Positions 19,277 to 27,990 of a DNA stretch of 64,000 bases are shown piece after piece. The position numbers and the translations under genes were made by a program. Within the stretch, counting starts at the first letter, position 1. Every line of letters begins with the position of its first letter. The DNA is taken from assembly GCA_963801985.1 (NCBI GenBank), contig CAWDGV010000021.1, positions 20,222-84,221 on the forward strand. The letters run 5' to 3'. The notes beneath the pieces were generated by a model. The model was not told the DNA's origin. It saw only the letters and a list, made by a program, of their open reading frames with translations, and did not search any database. This stretch comes from JABDQZ01 sp963801985. GTDB taxonomy: Bacteria; Pseudomonadota; Gammaproteobacteria; Chromatiales; Chromatiaceae.

Positions 19277-19996
19277 GTGCTGGAAAGTAGCAAAGTAAGT
19301 GCTTTGATAGTGGGGGGCTTTTTGTTCCTTGGCTTGACTTCTCTCGGTTACTTATTGGGAAGTTCGGCGATAAAGTTCAAAGAGTATGAACGCACGGTCA
19401 CGGTTAAAGGCCTGTCAGAAAGGGAATATAAGGCAGATATAGTGATATGGCCAATTCAGTTTACCGAAGCCGGAAATAATCTCCAGGAACTATACGGCTC
19501 ACTTGAAACGAGTACTGAAAAGATAAGAACATTTCTTGAGAAGAACGGGATCAATCCAGAAGAAATCACGTTCACAACCCCGTCAATAACAGACAAATCA
19601 GCACAGCAATATGGAAATCAACCAAAGGCAGAGTTTCGATACACAGCAATTCAAACGGTAACGGTCTACTCTCAAACAATTGAGTCTGTTAGAAAGGTCA
19701 TGGGGTCATTATCAGCGCTAGGTAAAAAAGGGATTGTATTTACTGGCGGAAATTATCAGTCGAAAACAGAATATATTTTCACTAGGTTAAACGAAGTTAA
19801 ACCAGAAATGATTGAGGAAGCTACAAGAAAAGCCCGAGAAGTAGCGGAAAAGTTCGCATCGGATTCGAAGAGTAGGCTAGGAAAAATACGGAGGGCCTCG
19901 CAAGGGCAGTTCAGTATTAATGACCGAGATAAGAATAATCCACATATAAAGAAAGTAAGAGTGGTATCTACAGTTGAGTATTATTTATCAGACTGA
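19277..19996 (+). CDS. SIMPL-domain (DUF541) protein, membrane-anchored
   Basis: 239 residues. An N-terminal hydrophobic helix (~9-28) anchors or exports it, followed by the SIMPL/DUF541 domain (VTVKGLSEREYKADIVIWPI ... YTAIQTVTVYS ... ARKAREVAEKFA ... RVVSTVEYYL). The family forms oligomeric periplasmic assemblies related to Brucella BP26; a general function is not known. The start is GTG 19277, six bases after AAGGAG. It stands alone between lutA and the MarR gene. Confidence 0.85.
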   Translation: MLESSKVSALIVGGFLFLGLTSLGYLLGSSAIKFKEYERTVTVKGLSEREYKADIVIWPIQFTEAGNNLQELYGSLETSTEKIRTFLEKNGINPEEITFTTPSITDKSAQQYGNQPKAEFRYTAIQTVTVYSQTIESVRKVMGSLSALGKKGIVFTGGNYQSKTEYIFTRLNEVKPEMIEEATRKAREVAEKFASDSKSRLGKIRRASQGQFSINDRDKNNPHIKKVRVVSTVEYYLSD

Positions 19997-20069
19997 GATA
20001 AAGGGTATAACAAGGCAGTTACCGGCATTGAAGAAAAATTGATATAAATGACAGCAGTGCAATTCGAAT

Positions 20070-20621
20070 TCAGGGTTTATGCTTATCCTGAGCTGCATCA
20101 TCAATGGTTGAGACCACAACATCTTCAACAGCTTGAGCTGTCGCGGTAATAGCGCCACTGGTCAAAACAGGAGCAGCATCAAGGTCTTTGGCATTCATCA
20201 TTTCAGCAATGTGCTGAAGTGAGGATAGAAGTTGCGTTTGCTCCCAATCCCTGAGCTCACTGAGGCGGGCCTCAAACTGCTCCTGCAATAACGGCACTGA
20301 CTTTTTTACCAGTACCTGTCCTTGACTGGTAGCTTTTAGCAGAATTTTTCTTTTATCCACCTGGTCACGGCTACGTTCAAGTAATTTTCTATTTTCCAGT
20401 CGTTTGACAACATCAGTCACTGTAGCCTGGCTAAGACTGACACGCTTGGCTAATTCACTGCCTGTAATTCCCTCGCTACGTACAATTTCTGTCAACATTA
20501 AAGCCTGCGGTCCAGTTAATCCATGGCTCTGGATCAGCTTTCGGGAATGTTGATCAATGGCTCTGATGATGCGGCGTAAGGCAATTAAAATTTCTTCGGT
20601 TATGCTTTCATTATTTGACAT
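20070..20621 (-). CDS. MarR-family transcriptional regulator
   Basis: 183 residues. A winged helix-turn-helix (~25-145) carries the MarR pattern (GLTGPQALMLTEI, GSELAKRVSLSQATVTDVV, LLERSRDQVDKR), followed by a helical dimerisation region and an extra 35-residue tail. It is divergent from the Fn3/hydrolase/carbamoyltransferase operon, and AT-rich inverted repeats lie between them. This suggests it controls that operon, perhaps in response to one of its metabolites. The tail is unlike most MarR proteins and has no evident function. Confidence 0.88.
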   Translation of the reverse strand: MSNNESITEEILIALRRIIRAIDQHSRKLIQSHGLTGPQALMLTEIVRSEGITGSELAKRVSLSQATVTDVVKRLENRKLLERSRDQVDKRKILLKATSQGQVLVKKSVPLLQEQFEARLSELRDWEQTQLLSSLQHIAEMMNAKDLDAAPVLTSGAITATAQAVEDVVVSTIDDAAQDKHKP

Positions 20622-20632
20622 AAATTACTTTC

Positions 20633-20738
20633 AATACTTAGTATTTTTTATTTTTATTACGCGATAACTACTGAATTTAAAGGGGTAATTAATGAAATCT
20701 GTCCTAATTTTTATTAGTATACGAACCAGGTAAATACT
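20633..20738. promoter_or_regulatory. Inverted repeats in the MarR/operon divergent promoter
   Basis: AATACT-T-AGTATT (20633-20645) is a perfect 13-base palindrome 12 bases upstream of the MarR start. A second set of the same half-sites, TTAGTAT (20714-20720) and AATACTT (20733-20739), lies closer to the plus-strand operon, with AGTAT/ATACT arms 13 bases apart. MarR proteins bind such palindromes, so autoregulation plus control of the operon is likely. This is inferred from symmetry and repetition of the half-site. Confidence 0.5.
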
Positions 20739-20774
20739 TTGGGCACTAAATAATTAACCATTCACGATAATCTC

Positions 20775-21242
20775 ATGAAAATAGCTTTCCCCGATGAAAA
20801 CAGAATTATACTGTTCATTTTCTGTTTAATGGCGATTGGGCCTTCAGCAATAAATGCCGACGAGCATTTTACGATTTTTAGTTCTACCGACAATAGTAAT
20901 AACGGTGGTTTCAACCTTACCTGGCAATTACCAGTAAATACTCAGGTCGAGTTACAACAATCCGGGCTTGAGAGTCCCGATTTTAAAACTATTTACCATG
21001 GAAGTGATTCAGCAACTGTAATCACTGGCTTGCCAGACGGAAATTACCTTTTCCGTGCACGTTTGATCAATATTGATGGCAGTTTATCCGGTTGGTCTGA
21101 AAGCCTCAGCATAAAGGTGGAGCATCACTCTTTGATGCGGGCATTTAGCTTCTTTTTAATCGGTGCGGTTGTCTTTCTCAGTACTTTAATTTTAATTCTT
21201 ACCGGAAGCAAAGCCAATCATACCCATGGAGCCCCGTCTTGA
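20775..21242 (+). CDS. Fibronectin type III-like membrane protein
   Basis: 155 residues. A hydrophobic N-terminus (~9-27, likely signal peptide ending near NADEH), a ~85-residue beta-sandwich resembling Fn3 (FNLTWQLP ... GLPDGNYLFRARLI ... SGWSESLSIKV), and a C-terminal membrane helix (~125-145) with a short cytoplasmic tail. It would display an Fn3 domain in the periplasm. It is the first gene of the operon and overlaps the hydrolase gene by four bases; its role there (perhaps carrier partner or sensor) is unknown. Confidence 0.65.
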   Translation: MKIAFPDENRIILFIFCLMAIGPSAINADEHFTIFSSTDNSNNGGFNLTWQLPVNTQVELQQSGLESPDFKTIYHGSDSATVITGLPDGNYLFRARLINIDGSLSGWSESLSIKVEHHSLMRAFSFFLIGAVVFLSTLILILTGSKANHTHGAPS

Positions 21243-22492
21243 GTGAAGATAAGCTCCTGATCAACTTTGAAAGACTCAAAGCAGATATAGAAAATCTGTC
21301 AATGATTGGTCGTGCGGAAGATCTTGGTATATACCGGACTGCCTTCAGCGAAGGCGACATGCAGGCAAGGAAGTGGTTAAAGTCGCGTATTCAAGATGCA
21401 GGTCTTGAATTCTACCAGGATGGCGCGGCAAATCTTCATGGCAGGCTAAACTGGAACAAGCAACTCCCCAGCATCATGACCGGCTCGCATATTGATACCG
21501 TACCAGGAGCTGGCCATCTGGATGGTGCGCTTGGGGTTATGTGCGGACTTGAAGCACTCAGAGTATTAAACGAAAGAGGAATTAAGCTGCATTACCCTGT
21601 CGAACTGGTCGCATTCAGCGATGAAGAAGGTGCATTCGGGGGCATGTTTGGTTCCCAGGCTTTGACCGGGGATATCTCACCTGAATGGGTTCATTCAGCT
21701 AAGAACCTGGATGGGCTGATGTTAGTCGAGGCCATGCAACAACACGGGCTGGACGCAATGAACGCGCTTTCTGCAGTGCGCTCACCAGACAGTATCAAGG
21801 CATTTATCGAGTTACATATCGAGCAGGGTCCAGTACTGGATTCCAAACAGATACCTATTGGTGTTGTGGAAGGTATTTGTGGACTGCAGCGGTGGGATAT
21901 CAGTCTGCTTGGAACAGCCAACCATGCCGGCACCACGCCGATGAATATGCGCAATGATGCCTTTCAGGGGCTCTCCGAATTTGCCGGTGAAATTGATCGT
22001 GTACTGGAAGAGCATGGAGGGCCACTCAGCGTGGCCACGGTGGGTCGCATTGAATTACTGCCGGGTGCTGCGAATGTTATACCGGGTGAAGCTCGTTTTT
22101 CTCTGGAGTTTCGTGATGTTGATGAAACCAAGCTCCACGAATTGGCGGATGCTTTCAGGCTGACTTTGTCGGCAATTGCCAGGCGTCGTCATCTGATGTT
22201 CGAGTTTCGCATTGTCAGTAATATCAAACCGGTAGCCTGCGACCAGACAATACAGCAAATCATTTCTGAAACAGCAAAAGAACTTGAATTATCCCAACTT
22301 TCACTTCCCAGTGGTGCAGCACATGACACACAAAAACTGGCCAACATCGCAAGTGCTGGAATGATTTTTGTACCAAGTAAAGCAGGGCGAAGCCACTCTT
22401 CTGCTGAGTGGACAAACTGGGATGATATAGAGGCTGGCGCTAACGTCTTACTTAACTGTTTATATAAACTGGCAACCAGGATTGAAACATGA
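21239..22492 (+). CDS. Zn-dependent amidohydrolase (N-carbamoyl-L-amino acid hydrolase / allantoate amidohydrolase family)
   Basis: 417 residues of the M20-type hydantoinase/carbamoylase family. Metal ligands are visible: GSHIDTVPGAGHLDG (His and bridging Asp), SDEEGAFGG (Glu pair), LHIEQGPVLD (His) and a late SHSSAEW (His). The dimerisation segment has ANHAGTTPM. Such enzymes cleave an N-carbamoyl group to CO2, ammonia and the free amino acid, or act on allantoate or ureidopropionate. No other allantoin genes are present. The TTG start overlaps the previous stop, with GGAG nearby. The adjacent carbamoyltransferase points to a ureido compound as substrate. Confidence 0.88.
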   Translation: MSEDKLLINFERLKADIENLSMIGRAEDLGIYRTAFSEGDMQARKWLKSRIQDAGLEFYQDGAANLHGRLNWNKQLPSIMTGSHIDTVPGAGHLDGALGVMCGLEALRVLNERGIKLHYPVELVAFSDEEGAFGGMFGSQALTGDISPEWVHSAKNLDGLMLVEAMQQHGLDAMNALSAVRSPDSIKAFIELHIEQGPVLDSKQIPIGVVEGICGLQRWDISLLGTANHAGTTPMNMRNDAFQGLSEFAGEIDRVLEEHGGPLSVATVGRIELLPGAANVIPGEARFSLEFRDVDETKLHELADAFRLTLSAIARRRHLMFEFRIVSNIKPVACDQTIQQIISETAKELELSQLSLPSGAAHDTQKLANIASAGMIFVPSKAGRSHSSAEWTNWDDIEAGANVLLNCLYKLATRIET

Positions 22493-23214
22493 ATTCCAAG
22501 GTTAAGAAAAATTATCTTGATGTCGACCCCCTTAAACAAACCTACAGGGACAGGATTGTCGAAGCACCGGGTCAGATTCAGTCGCTCGAGAAACATAATA
22601 CCGCTTTGCTCTGTATTGACATGCAATATCTTGACGCTGCGCGTGGTTATGGTGTTTTTGCAGATGCCGTGTCATCAGGACTGCCGCCTGAATCCCAGGA
22701 CTATTACTTTGATCGCCTGGCCAACCTGGTATTTCCAAATGTAAACCAACTGCAGGAAGCCTTCAGGACCAATCGCCTGGAAGTAATACATACTCGCATA
22801 CAGTCTCTAACGCTGGATGGCAGGGATCGCGGTCCCGGGCATAAACGTCTTGGTCTGCATGCAGCGCCTGGCTCAAAAGAGGCTGAATTCATGCCTGAAG
22901 TTGCCCCCCAGGGTGATGAGATCGTAATCAACAAAACCGCCTCAGGGGTTTTCAACTCAACCAACCTTGAATACATCCTGCGAAATATGAATATCACCGG
23001 TCTGTATATCGTTGGCGTCTATTCCAATGAATGTGTCAGTACCGCGATCCGCGATGCTTGCGATCTTGGTTTCCATGTCACGCTGATTTCTGATGCGGTT
23101 GCAACAGTTACTCCTGAATTGGAAAACGCCACGATTACAACAATGAAAGACCGATATGCGCGTGTCATGACAACCGATGAAGCTATAGCTGAAATCGATA
23201 ACATGTTTTTATGA
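22489..23214 (+). CDS. Isochorismatase-fold cysteine hydrolase
   Basis: 241 residues. The catalytic triad of the family is visible: Asp in LLCIDMQYLD, Lys in VINKTASGVF and Cys in GVYSNECVSTAIRDA. Members include N-carbamoylsarcosine amidase, ureidoacrylate hydrolase RutB and nicotinamidase, all of which hydrolyse amide or carbamoyl C-N bonds. A ~40-residue N-terminal extension is present. It overlaps the Zn-hydrolase by four bases and the symporter by four, so the three are one translational unit. Exact substrate unknown; a terminal carboxamide is plausible from the neighbouring amidotransferase. Confidence 0.85.
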   Translation: MNSKVKKNYLDVDPLKQTYRDRIVEAPGQIQSLEKHNTALLCIDMQYLDAARGYGVFADAVSSGLPPESQDYYFDRLANLVFPNVNQLQEAFRTNRLEVIHTRIQSLTLDGRDRGPGHKRLGLHAAPGSKEAEFMPEVAPQGDEIVINKTASGVFNSTNLEYILRNMNITGLYIVGVYSNECVSTAIRDACDLGFHVTLISDAVATVTPELENATITTMKDRYARVMTTDEAIAEIDNMFL

Positions 23215-24776
23215 ATAATGATGCAATTCTGCAAGCCAGCACCGGCTGGCTAATCCTGGCAATTTTCAGCCTGATCTGGATATGGCTGGGCTGGTGGTTA
23301 GGCAGGAAATCCAAAGGCCTTGAGGGGTTTATGTTAGCTGGCAGACGCGTTGGCCTGGCATTGGGTACCGCTACCGCCATGGCCACCTGGGTTACCAGCA
23401 ATACGACGATGGCTGCTCCACAGCTGGCTTTGCAGATGGGTATATGGGGCATGGTGGGTTATTCACTGGGTTCTGTTGGACTGATTCTGTTTGCTCCATT
23501 AGCCAAGCGCATTAGAGAGTTGATGCCACATGGCTTCACCAGTGGTGACTTTATTCGCTTGCGTTATGGTAAAACTGCCTGGCGTGTATTTCTCGGCATC
23601 TCATTATTCTATGCTTTTGGGTGGCTGGTGAGCCTCGGTATGGCTGGTGGTGTTTTAATCAACGCATTAACAGGAATTGATTATCATCTCGGCATGAGTG
23701 TCATCCTGGCAGTATGTGTCAGTTATACACTGCTGGGAGGATTGCGCGCTGTTATCGGTACGGACTTTATTCAGACAATTCTCATATTGAGTGGCCTGGT
23801 GATTCTTGCGGTACTGGCTATCGCCAATGTCGGCGTTGATACGATGCATGCAGCAGTCCTGGAAGAACGTCCCGAATTGCTTAACCTGCTTTTCCCTGCA
23901 GCCATCATGTTCTTATTTAACAACCTGCTGTTTGGTATTGGTGAAATATTCCATTCCAATGTCTGGTGGAGCCGGGCCTTTGCTTTTCGAAAAGGTGTTG
24001 GCTTTAAGGCTTACCTTATTGCCGGTTTATTCTGGGCGCCAGTGCCAATTGTTGCCGGCTTTCTTGCTTTATCAGTGCCGGCGCTGAATATTAACGTTCC
24101 TTCTGCCGATATGGTTGGCCCCCTGGTTGCTGCAGAGCTATTAGGTGTAGGCGGCGCAGTACTGGTTTTTATTATTGTGTTTTCTGCCCTGGCATCCAGC
24201 CTTGACTCACTGTTAGCGGCAACGTCTGACCTTGTTTTAACGGACCTGTATAAAGGTCACCTTTTCCCTAAGGCATCTGAGGAACAATTAGCCAAAGCAG
24301 CACGCTGGGTAATACTGGGTATTGGAGTATTGACTTGGTTGTTGTGCTGGCCGCGCATAACCACGCTGGCAGAACTTTTGTATCTGACCGGTGCATTTGT
24401 TGCCAGCACTATCTGGCCTGTGGCGGCAGGGTTGTACTGGAAAAAAACCAATCCATCCGGAGCCACGCTGGCAATGCTGTTGGGTACCAGTGTCGGACTT
24501 GCCAGTTATTTCCTGATTGGATTTTATGTGGCTGCTTTGATTTCGGCTGCAATTTCAATGTCATTGGTTTTGTTGACCACATGGTTAGCTCCTCGCCCTT
24601 ATGACTGGTCAATGCTCAATACTCAAACTGCGCAGGCTAAAGGAGGAACAATCATGACGATTTCGTCAACTGCATTGGCTCTATTAATAACCATCAGCAC
24701 ATTGCTTGTTGCTGTTGCACCTGTAATTCTCATCGTTCTCTGGTTCAGAGATAGAAAAGGTGGTGATCTATGGTAA
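23211..24776 (+). CDS. Sodium:solute symporter (SSS family)
   Basis: 521 residues with about 13 hydrophobic segments. N-terminal SSS features: GRKSKGLEGFMLAGRRVG and NTTMAAPQ; central SALASSLDSLLAATSDL matches the family's conserved helix. It should import a small solute with Na+. Linked to hydrolases for ureido/amide compounds, it probably takes up their substrate. The last 40 residues are preceded by a strong internal ribosome site and ATG (24654), so the same region could also be made as a separate peptide. The stop overlaps the likely true start (24770) of the carbamoyltransferase gene. Confidence 0.88.
   Translation: MNNDAILQASTGWLILAIFSLIWIWLGWWLGRKSKGLEGFMLAGRRVGLALGTATAMATWVTSNTTMAAPQLALQMGIWGMVGYSLGSVGLILFAPLAKRIRELMPHGFTSGDFIRLRYGKTAWRVFLGISLFYAFGWLVSLGMAGGVLINALTGIDYHLGMSVILAVCVSYTLLGGLRAVIGTDFIQTILILSGLVILAVLAIANVGVDTMHAAVLEERPELLNLLFPAAIMFLFNNLLFGIGEIFHSNVWWSRAFAFRKGVGFKAYLIAGLFWAPVPIVAGFLALSVPALNINVPSADMVGPLVAAELLGVGGAVLVFIIVFSALASSLDSLLAATSDLVLTDLYKGHLFPKASEEQLAKAARWVILGIGVLTWLLCWPRITTLAELLYLTGAFVASTIWPVAAGLYWKKTNPSGATLAMLLGTSVGLASYFLIGFYVAALISAAISMSLVLLTTWLAPRPYDWSMLNTQTAQAKGGTIMTISSTALALLITISTLLVAVAPVILIVLWFRDRKGGDLW
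24654..24776 (+). CDS. Possible internal small membrane peptide in the symporter 3' end
   Basis: AGGAGG at 24641-24646 lies seven bases before an in-frame ATG 24654, better than most true starts in this window. The product would be 40 residues, almost all one hydrophobic helix (MTISSTALALLITISTLLVA...) ending RDRKGGDLW. Either the symporter is translated through this site, or a former two-gene arrangement (carrier plus small subunit) is fused or separated by re-initiation. Confidence 0.35.
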   Translation: MTISSTALALLITISTLLVAVAPVILIVLWFRDRKGGDLW

Positions 24777-24839
24777 TGGAAAAAAAACTGCACCAGCTGG
24801 ATCAGCCACTGGAAGAACCGCCCTTGGATATACAGGGAT

Positions 24840-25835
24840 TTGAATCGCCGCGCTCGCTTATGGATCCTGGTCGATGAAGACCTCGTTCCAATGCTGGAGC
24901 TGGCGCATCGACCTGTGATATCCGCACGTCAGTTCAATCGTGAACAACTGGTACAGATAAGCCGGCTAGCCGCCAAGTTTGAAACTGAACCACAAAGAAT
25001 CTCACGTCCATTGACGGGCAAAATTTTGATTTCTGCTTTTTATGAGCCAAGCACCCGTACACGCTTGTCGTTTGAAAGTGCATGGCACCGTCTTGGTGGT
25101 GACATTATGTCAATCACTGATCCAGCTACCACGGGAATTGCCAAAGGAGAGTCATTTTACGATATTGGTGAAATGCTCAATCACTATGGCGATATGGTGG
25201 TATTGCGAGACAGCGACAATAAAGCTGTTTACGAAATGCTGGACTCTTTGCGTATACCTATTATCAATGGTGGTAATGGCATTGATGAACATCCGACTCA
25301 GGCGATGGCCGATATTTACGCAATATTAAAAGCACATCCCGAACTAGCCAGGCCAGAAAATGTGCCAGAGGATAAAAAAATCAGAATTGGCATTATCGGT
25401 GTACCAGGGCGAATGCGCACCATACGCAGTCTGCTTCTTTTCCTGAGTCTTTTCTCACAAGGCATTAAAGAACTCCTGGTAATAACAGATGCTGATGAAG
25501 TGTTCAGCGAGGGGCAGCGGGAAGAGCTTGAAAAAGCCGGACTGAATCTACGTGTTTCAGATGAATTGGAAACAGAATTGCCCGACCTCGACGTTGTCTA
25601 CATCAATGCCATTGCCTGGGTCTCTGATGGTTATGAAGAACACGGAAACAAATACCGTCTCCATAGCTCATCGCCTTTTAAGCCAGGTGCCATTGTTTTA
25701 CATCCACTGGCACGTGGTAATGAGCTTGATCGCAGCCTCGATAATACACCATTTAACTGGTATTTCGCCCAGGCTCGCGGTGCCGTTTTCATTCGCATGG
25801 CTTTGCTGTCAGCGATTCTTAAAAGTTATAGTTAA
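24840..25835 (+). CDS. Aspartate/ornithine carbamoyltransferase-family protein of unknown substrate
   Basis: 331 codons in this frame. Carbamoyl-phosphate site intact: FYEPSTRTRLSFE (STRTR 71-75), KGES (102-105) and DEHPTQA (HPTQ 151-154). The second-substrate side differs from aspartate carbamoyltransferase: the MTRVQ segment that binds aspartate (E. coli Arg229, Gln231) is NAIAW here (256-260), and HPLPR is HPLAR (288-292), while the Arg167 equivalent (MRTIRS) is kept. So carbamoyl transfer is likely but aspartate is not the obvious acceptor. No regulatory pyrI neighbour. Upstream, a frame from ATG 24770 with ribosome site AGGTGG runs 35 codons (MVMEKKLHQLDQPLEEPP...) to a TGA at 24875; one extra base near 24872 would join it to this frame. 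Confidence 0.85.
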   Translation: MNRRARLWILVDEDLVPMLELAHRPVISARQFNREQLVQISRLAAKFETEPQRISRPLTGKILISAFYEPSTRTRLSFESAWHRLGGDIMSITDPATTGIAKGESFYDIGEMLNHYGDMVVLRDSDNKAVYEMLDSLRIPIINGGNGIDEHPTQAMADIYAILKAHPELARPENVPEDKKIRIGIIGVPGRMRTIRSLLLFLSLFSQGIKELLVITDADEVFSEGQREELEKAGLNLRVSDELETELPDLDVVYINAIAWVSDGYEEHGNKYRLHSSSPFKPGAIVLHPLARGNELDRSLDNTPFNWYFAQARGAVFIRMALLSAILKSYS

Positions 25836-25850
25836 TAAGGCCTAACTCAT

Positions 25851-27862
25851 ATGTGCGGTATAGCAGGATTTATATATGCCGATCGGGATCACCCGGTCAA
25901 TCCGGAAACACTGGTTGCTATGGCGGCAATTCAACATCATCGTGGCCCCGATGGTTTCGGTTATCGACGAATGCCTGGAATTGGTTTCAGTCACGCGCGA
26001 TTATCAATCGTTGATCTTGATGAAAATCGAGGTCGCCAGCCTTTTGAAAGTGCAGATGGCAGGCTCATGTTAACCAAAAACGGCGAGCTTTATGACTACC
26101 AGCGCATACGTGCTGATCTGACTTCACGAGGTTCACGTTTCCAGACCAAAAGCGATTCCGAGATGGTAATGCATCTGTATCCTCGTCTCGGGCTGGATGC
26201 GACGTTGCCCCATCTGCGGGGTGAATTTGCTTTTGCCTTATATGACAAAGATGAAGACAGGCTCATGCTGGTTCGCGATCGCTTCGGCATCAAGCCTCTC
26301 TACTGGACAGAAGTTAATGGCGTCCTGGTTTTTGGCTCTGAGCTAAAAGTCTTGTTTGCACACCCTGAAGTTCCTCGCCAATTTGATCCGCAAGGCGTTT
26401 TTCATCAACTGATGCAAACCATCGTACCCGGTAGTACAGCCTTTGCTGGTATTCACCAGGTCAAACCGGGATATGTACTTGATATCAGGCGGCGTGATGG
26501 CAAACTGCAAATCACGGAAAAGAAATACTGGGATATGCCTTTTCCCGAAGAGTCCGAGCGCAATAGCGACTATGATGAAAACGAATGGATAGAGGCCGTT
26601 CGAGCCGGTTTGCTTGAGGCGGTTCAGTTACGTCTTGAAGCTGACGTACCCGTTGGCTGTTATCTTTCTGGTGGTATCGATTCCTGCTCTATCCTGGGGC
26701 TTGCTGCCGCCTCGAGACAAAATCCGGTCAAAGCCTTTACCATAGGTTTTGATAACAAAGATTACGATGAATCGCCTATAGCAACCGAGATGGCGCAGTC
26801 AGCACAGGCGCTGACCAGGATATTATGATGCTTAATGCCAGCCATCTATACGAGAATTTTGTAGAAACACTTTGGCATACTGAACGCACAATTTATAACA
26901 CGCTGGGTGTTGCCAAGCTGTTAATGAGTCGCCATGTGCGGGATGTTAACTACAAAGTGGTACTGACCGGTGAAGGGTCAGACGAATTATTTGGCGGTTA
27001 TCCAGCCTTCCGGCGCGATATGTTCCTGCATGGCCTGGATCATCTTTCAACAGATGAACGATCTGAATGGGAAAAACTGTTAGCCGAACAAAATAAATTA
27101 TTCAAAGGTGCTATGTTGGCCGAGGACGAAATAAATAACCCGGCATTAGATCAGCGAATCGGCTTTACACCCAGTTGTCTACAACCCTGGCTGGCGTCCG
27201 CTACACGTGTACCAGGCATATTAAACGAAGACCTGCAAACACAGCTGCAGGGTTATGATCCAGGTGCAGCTATTGCCGCCCAGCTGGATGAAGATTATTT
27301 AAAAAATCGTCATCCACTGGACAAGGCACAATACGTCTGGATCAAGACCATGCTTGAAGGACAAATTCTGACCTGGGGCGGCGACAGGGTTGATATGGCT
27401 AATTCAATGGAAGCGCGACCAGCTTTTCTCGATCATCATCTGGCAGAGCTTGCGGCACTCATCCCACCTTCATTACGCATAAAGGGAAAAACAGAGAAGT
27501 ATGTGTTGCGTGAAGCGATGAAAGGTTTGTTGCCGGAGGTACTTTATAAGCGTGAAAAGTTTGCCTTTATGGCGCCACCGGCACATACTGATCCGCAGAA
27601 ATGGAATGCTATGCGCCAATTGGCTGATGAATACCTGAATGCCTCAGCACTAGAGGATGCCGGACTACTTTCGGTTAATGGTGTAAAAGCCCTGTTTGAT
27701 CTTCATGATAATTCTTCAATAACTGCAGCAACACAAAATAAGCTGGATGCAGTTATTAATCACATGCTTGGTGTTCAAATACTTCATAAGCACTTTGTTG
27801 CAACAGATATACCTACACAAGCCCTCAACAAGGCAAAAGCATTAGGATGGGAGGTCAACTAA
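25851..27862 (+). CDS. Asparagine-synthase-like glutamine amidotransferase (frameshifted)
   Basis: About 670 residues over two frames. N-terminal class II glutaminase with Cys2 (MCGIAGF), HRGPDGFG, KNGELYDY and SDSEMV; C-terminal ATP-pyrophosphatase with SGGIDS and the LTGEGSDELFGGYP loop. The first frame stops at 26826 after MAQSAQALTRIL; the second supplies IMMLNASHLYENFVETL, so one indel near 26812 breaks the gene. Such enzymes use glutamine and ATP to convert a carboxylate to an amide. In NAGGN synthesis an AsnB-like enzyme makes the amide of a compatible solute, so amide formation on a non-aspartate substrate is precedented. The carbamoyltransferase ends 15 bp upstream, implying a joint product. 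Confidence 0.87.
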
Positions 27863-27990
27863 CAAAATTAGTTCCATTCTAGTCGCTGTAATTTGTTGGA
27901 TTCAACAGAGAAATAGAAGAAATCAAATCAACCTCATCTCTAGGTAAAACAAACTATACTTTAAAGAATGTCAAAGAAAAAATTAAATTG

